Shown: piece after piece, positions 60,316-60,678 of the stretch
Layout: the number at the start of each line of letters is the position of its first letter
Numbering within the stretch: position 1 is the first letter of the stretch
Assembly: GCA_003155655.1 (NCBI GenBank)
Contig: PMDS01000012.1
Span: 1 to 60,678, forward strand
Reading direction: 5' to 3'
Length of the DNA stretch: 60,678 nucleotides
DNA from: Melioribacter sp.
Lineage (GTDB): Bacteria; Bacteroidota; Ignavibacteria; Ignavibacteriales; Melioribacteraceae
The notes under the pieces: model-generated
The model's input: only the letters and a program-made list of their open reading frames with translations
Databases searched by the model: none
What the model was told of the DNA's origin: nothing
Position numbers and translations under genes: made by a program

Positions 60316-60678
60316 CTATTGAAACTTCAGATCAATCCTTTCATCATTTAACAAAATTATTGACTTATCTACCAACTGTTGTCCAGTAATATCATTGTTT
60401 TTGTAATTAGTAACTTCCGTTTTCAATAGATAATACTTGTAGACTAAATCTTTCGAAATGGATTTCTCGTCAATAAAACTTTTGGATTTTGATTGAATAA
60501 CAATACAATATCCGGCAACGTCTTGGGACTTGCTTAAATTAGCATTTAAAGGATTTAGAAGTTTTCTAACGACTTCATCAAAAACTCTTTTGGCAATATC
60601 ATAGTTAGTAAGTTTAATAGAGTTATATGTATTAACGTCTGTAAACTGCAATCGTAAATAATTTATTCTTTTGAATAT
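60316..60678 (-). CDS. Protein of unknown function, 5' end outside the window
   Basis: The frame is open from the window edge to the stop at 60316; 120 codons are visible. The sequence is mixed helical and strand-forming (DIAKRVFDEVVRKLLNPLNA, VAGYCIVIQSKSKSFIDEKS). The only initiation codon inside, a TTG at 60651, is not convincing, so I treat it as incomplete. No family is recognised. Confidence 0.45.
   Translation of the reverse strand: MFKRINYLRLQFTDVNTYNSIKLTNYDIAKRVFDEVVRKLLNPLNANLSKSQDVAGYCIVIQSKSKSFIDEKSISKDLVYKYYLLKTEVTNYKNNDITGQQLVDKSIILLNDERIDLKFQ

Overview
The window is AT-rich chromosomal DNA from a member of the Bacteroidota/Chlorobi group, most likely an Ignavibacteria-type organism. 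The main clues are a giant secreted protein ending in a type IX secretion sorting domain of the 'QNFPNPFNPTT' kind, a GWxTD protein, an LptE lipoprotein, an Mla-type lipid transport operon, a TonB-type outer-membrane receptor, and a very A+T-rich codon style. This assignment is inference from gene content; no 16S gene is present.

Layout. 0-4.4 kb: two tandem ABC-2 permeases (the first cut by the window and probably frameshifted), small unknown genes, a periplasmic thioredoxin and a nucleotide-sugar dehydrogenase. 4.7-12.8 kb: one 2551-residue T9SS cargo gene on the minus strand with a long leader. 12.9-16.75 kb: an island on the minus strand (guanylate kinase-Nudix fusion, four-helix membrane protein, complete rpiA, second Nudix) lying between what look like the 3' and 5' remnants of another rpiA. 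17-41.2 kb: a plus-strand housekeeping block (miaB, SPOR protein, sigma-54 activator, lptE, glycosyltransferases, DNA glycosylase, CPBP protease, cdsA, rimO, GWxTD, PfkB kinase, BamA/TamA-like protein, rnhB, yraN, mlaEFD, uvrA). Within it, toxin-antitoxin genes sit directly before rnhB and before uvrA, and in both places a truncated copy of the 5' end of the housekeeping gene lies on the far side of the inserted genes.

41.6-47.1 kb is an accessory cluster of small cassettes (DinJ/YafQ, HEPN/MNT, a RelE pair, a HEPN-like protein, membrane and coiled-coil proteins) separated by imperfect palindromic repeats that resemble integron attC sites; no integrase is visible. Short mobile elements with terminal inverted repeats, 7-bp target duplications and covarying hairpins lie in and beside it, next to the 3' end of a REP-associated (Y1) transposase. 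47.4-56.7 kb returns to ordinary genes (EVE protein, serA, class II photolyase, two thioredoxin-fold proteins, HU, TonB-type receptor, TrmH-family methyltransferase). 56.9-57.3 kb holds tRNA-Thr(TGT), preceded by four 3'-truncated tRNA-derived repeats. 57.4-60.7 kb, downstream of the tRNA, carries unknown small genes and a replication-initiator-like winged-helix gene with a strong hairpin leader, suggesting the start of an integrated element.

The most interesting themes are (1) insertion of accessory genes into rpiA, rnhB and uvrA with partial duplication or replacement of the target gene, (2) the attC-like cassette cluster, and (3) the hairpin repeat family whose stems differ in sequence but keep 8 bp and a TTYA loop.
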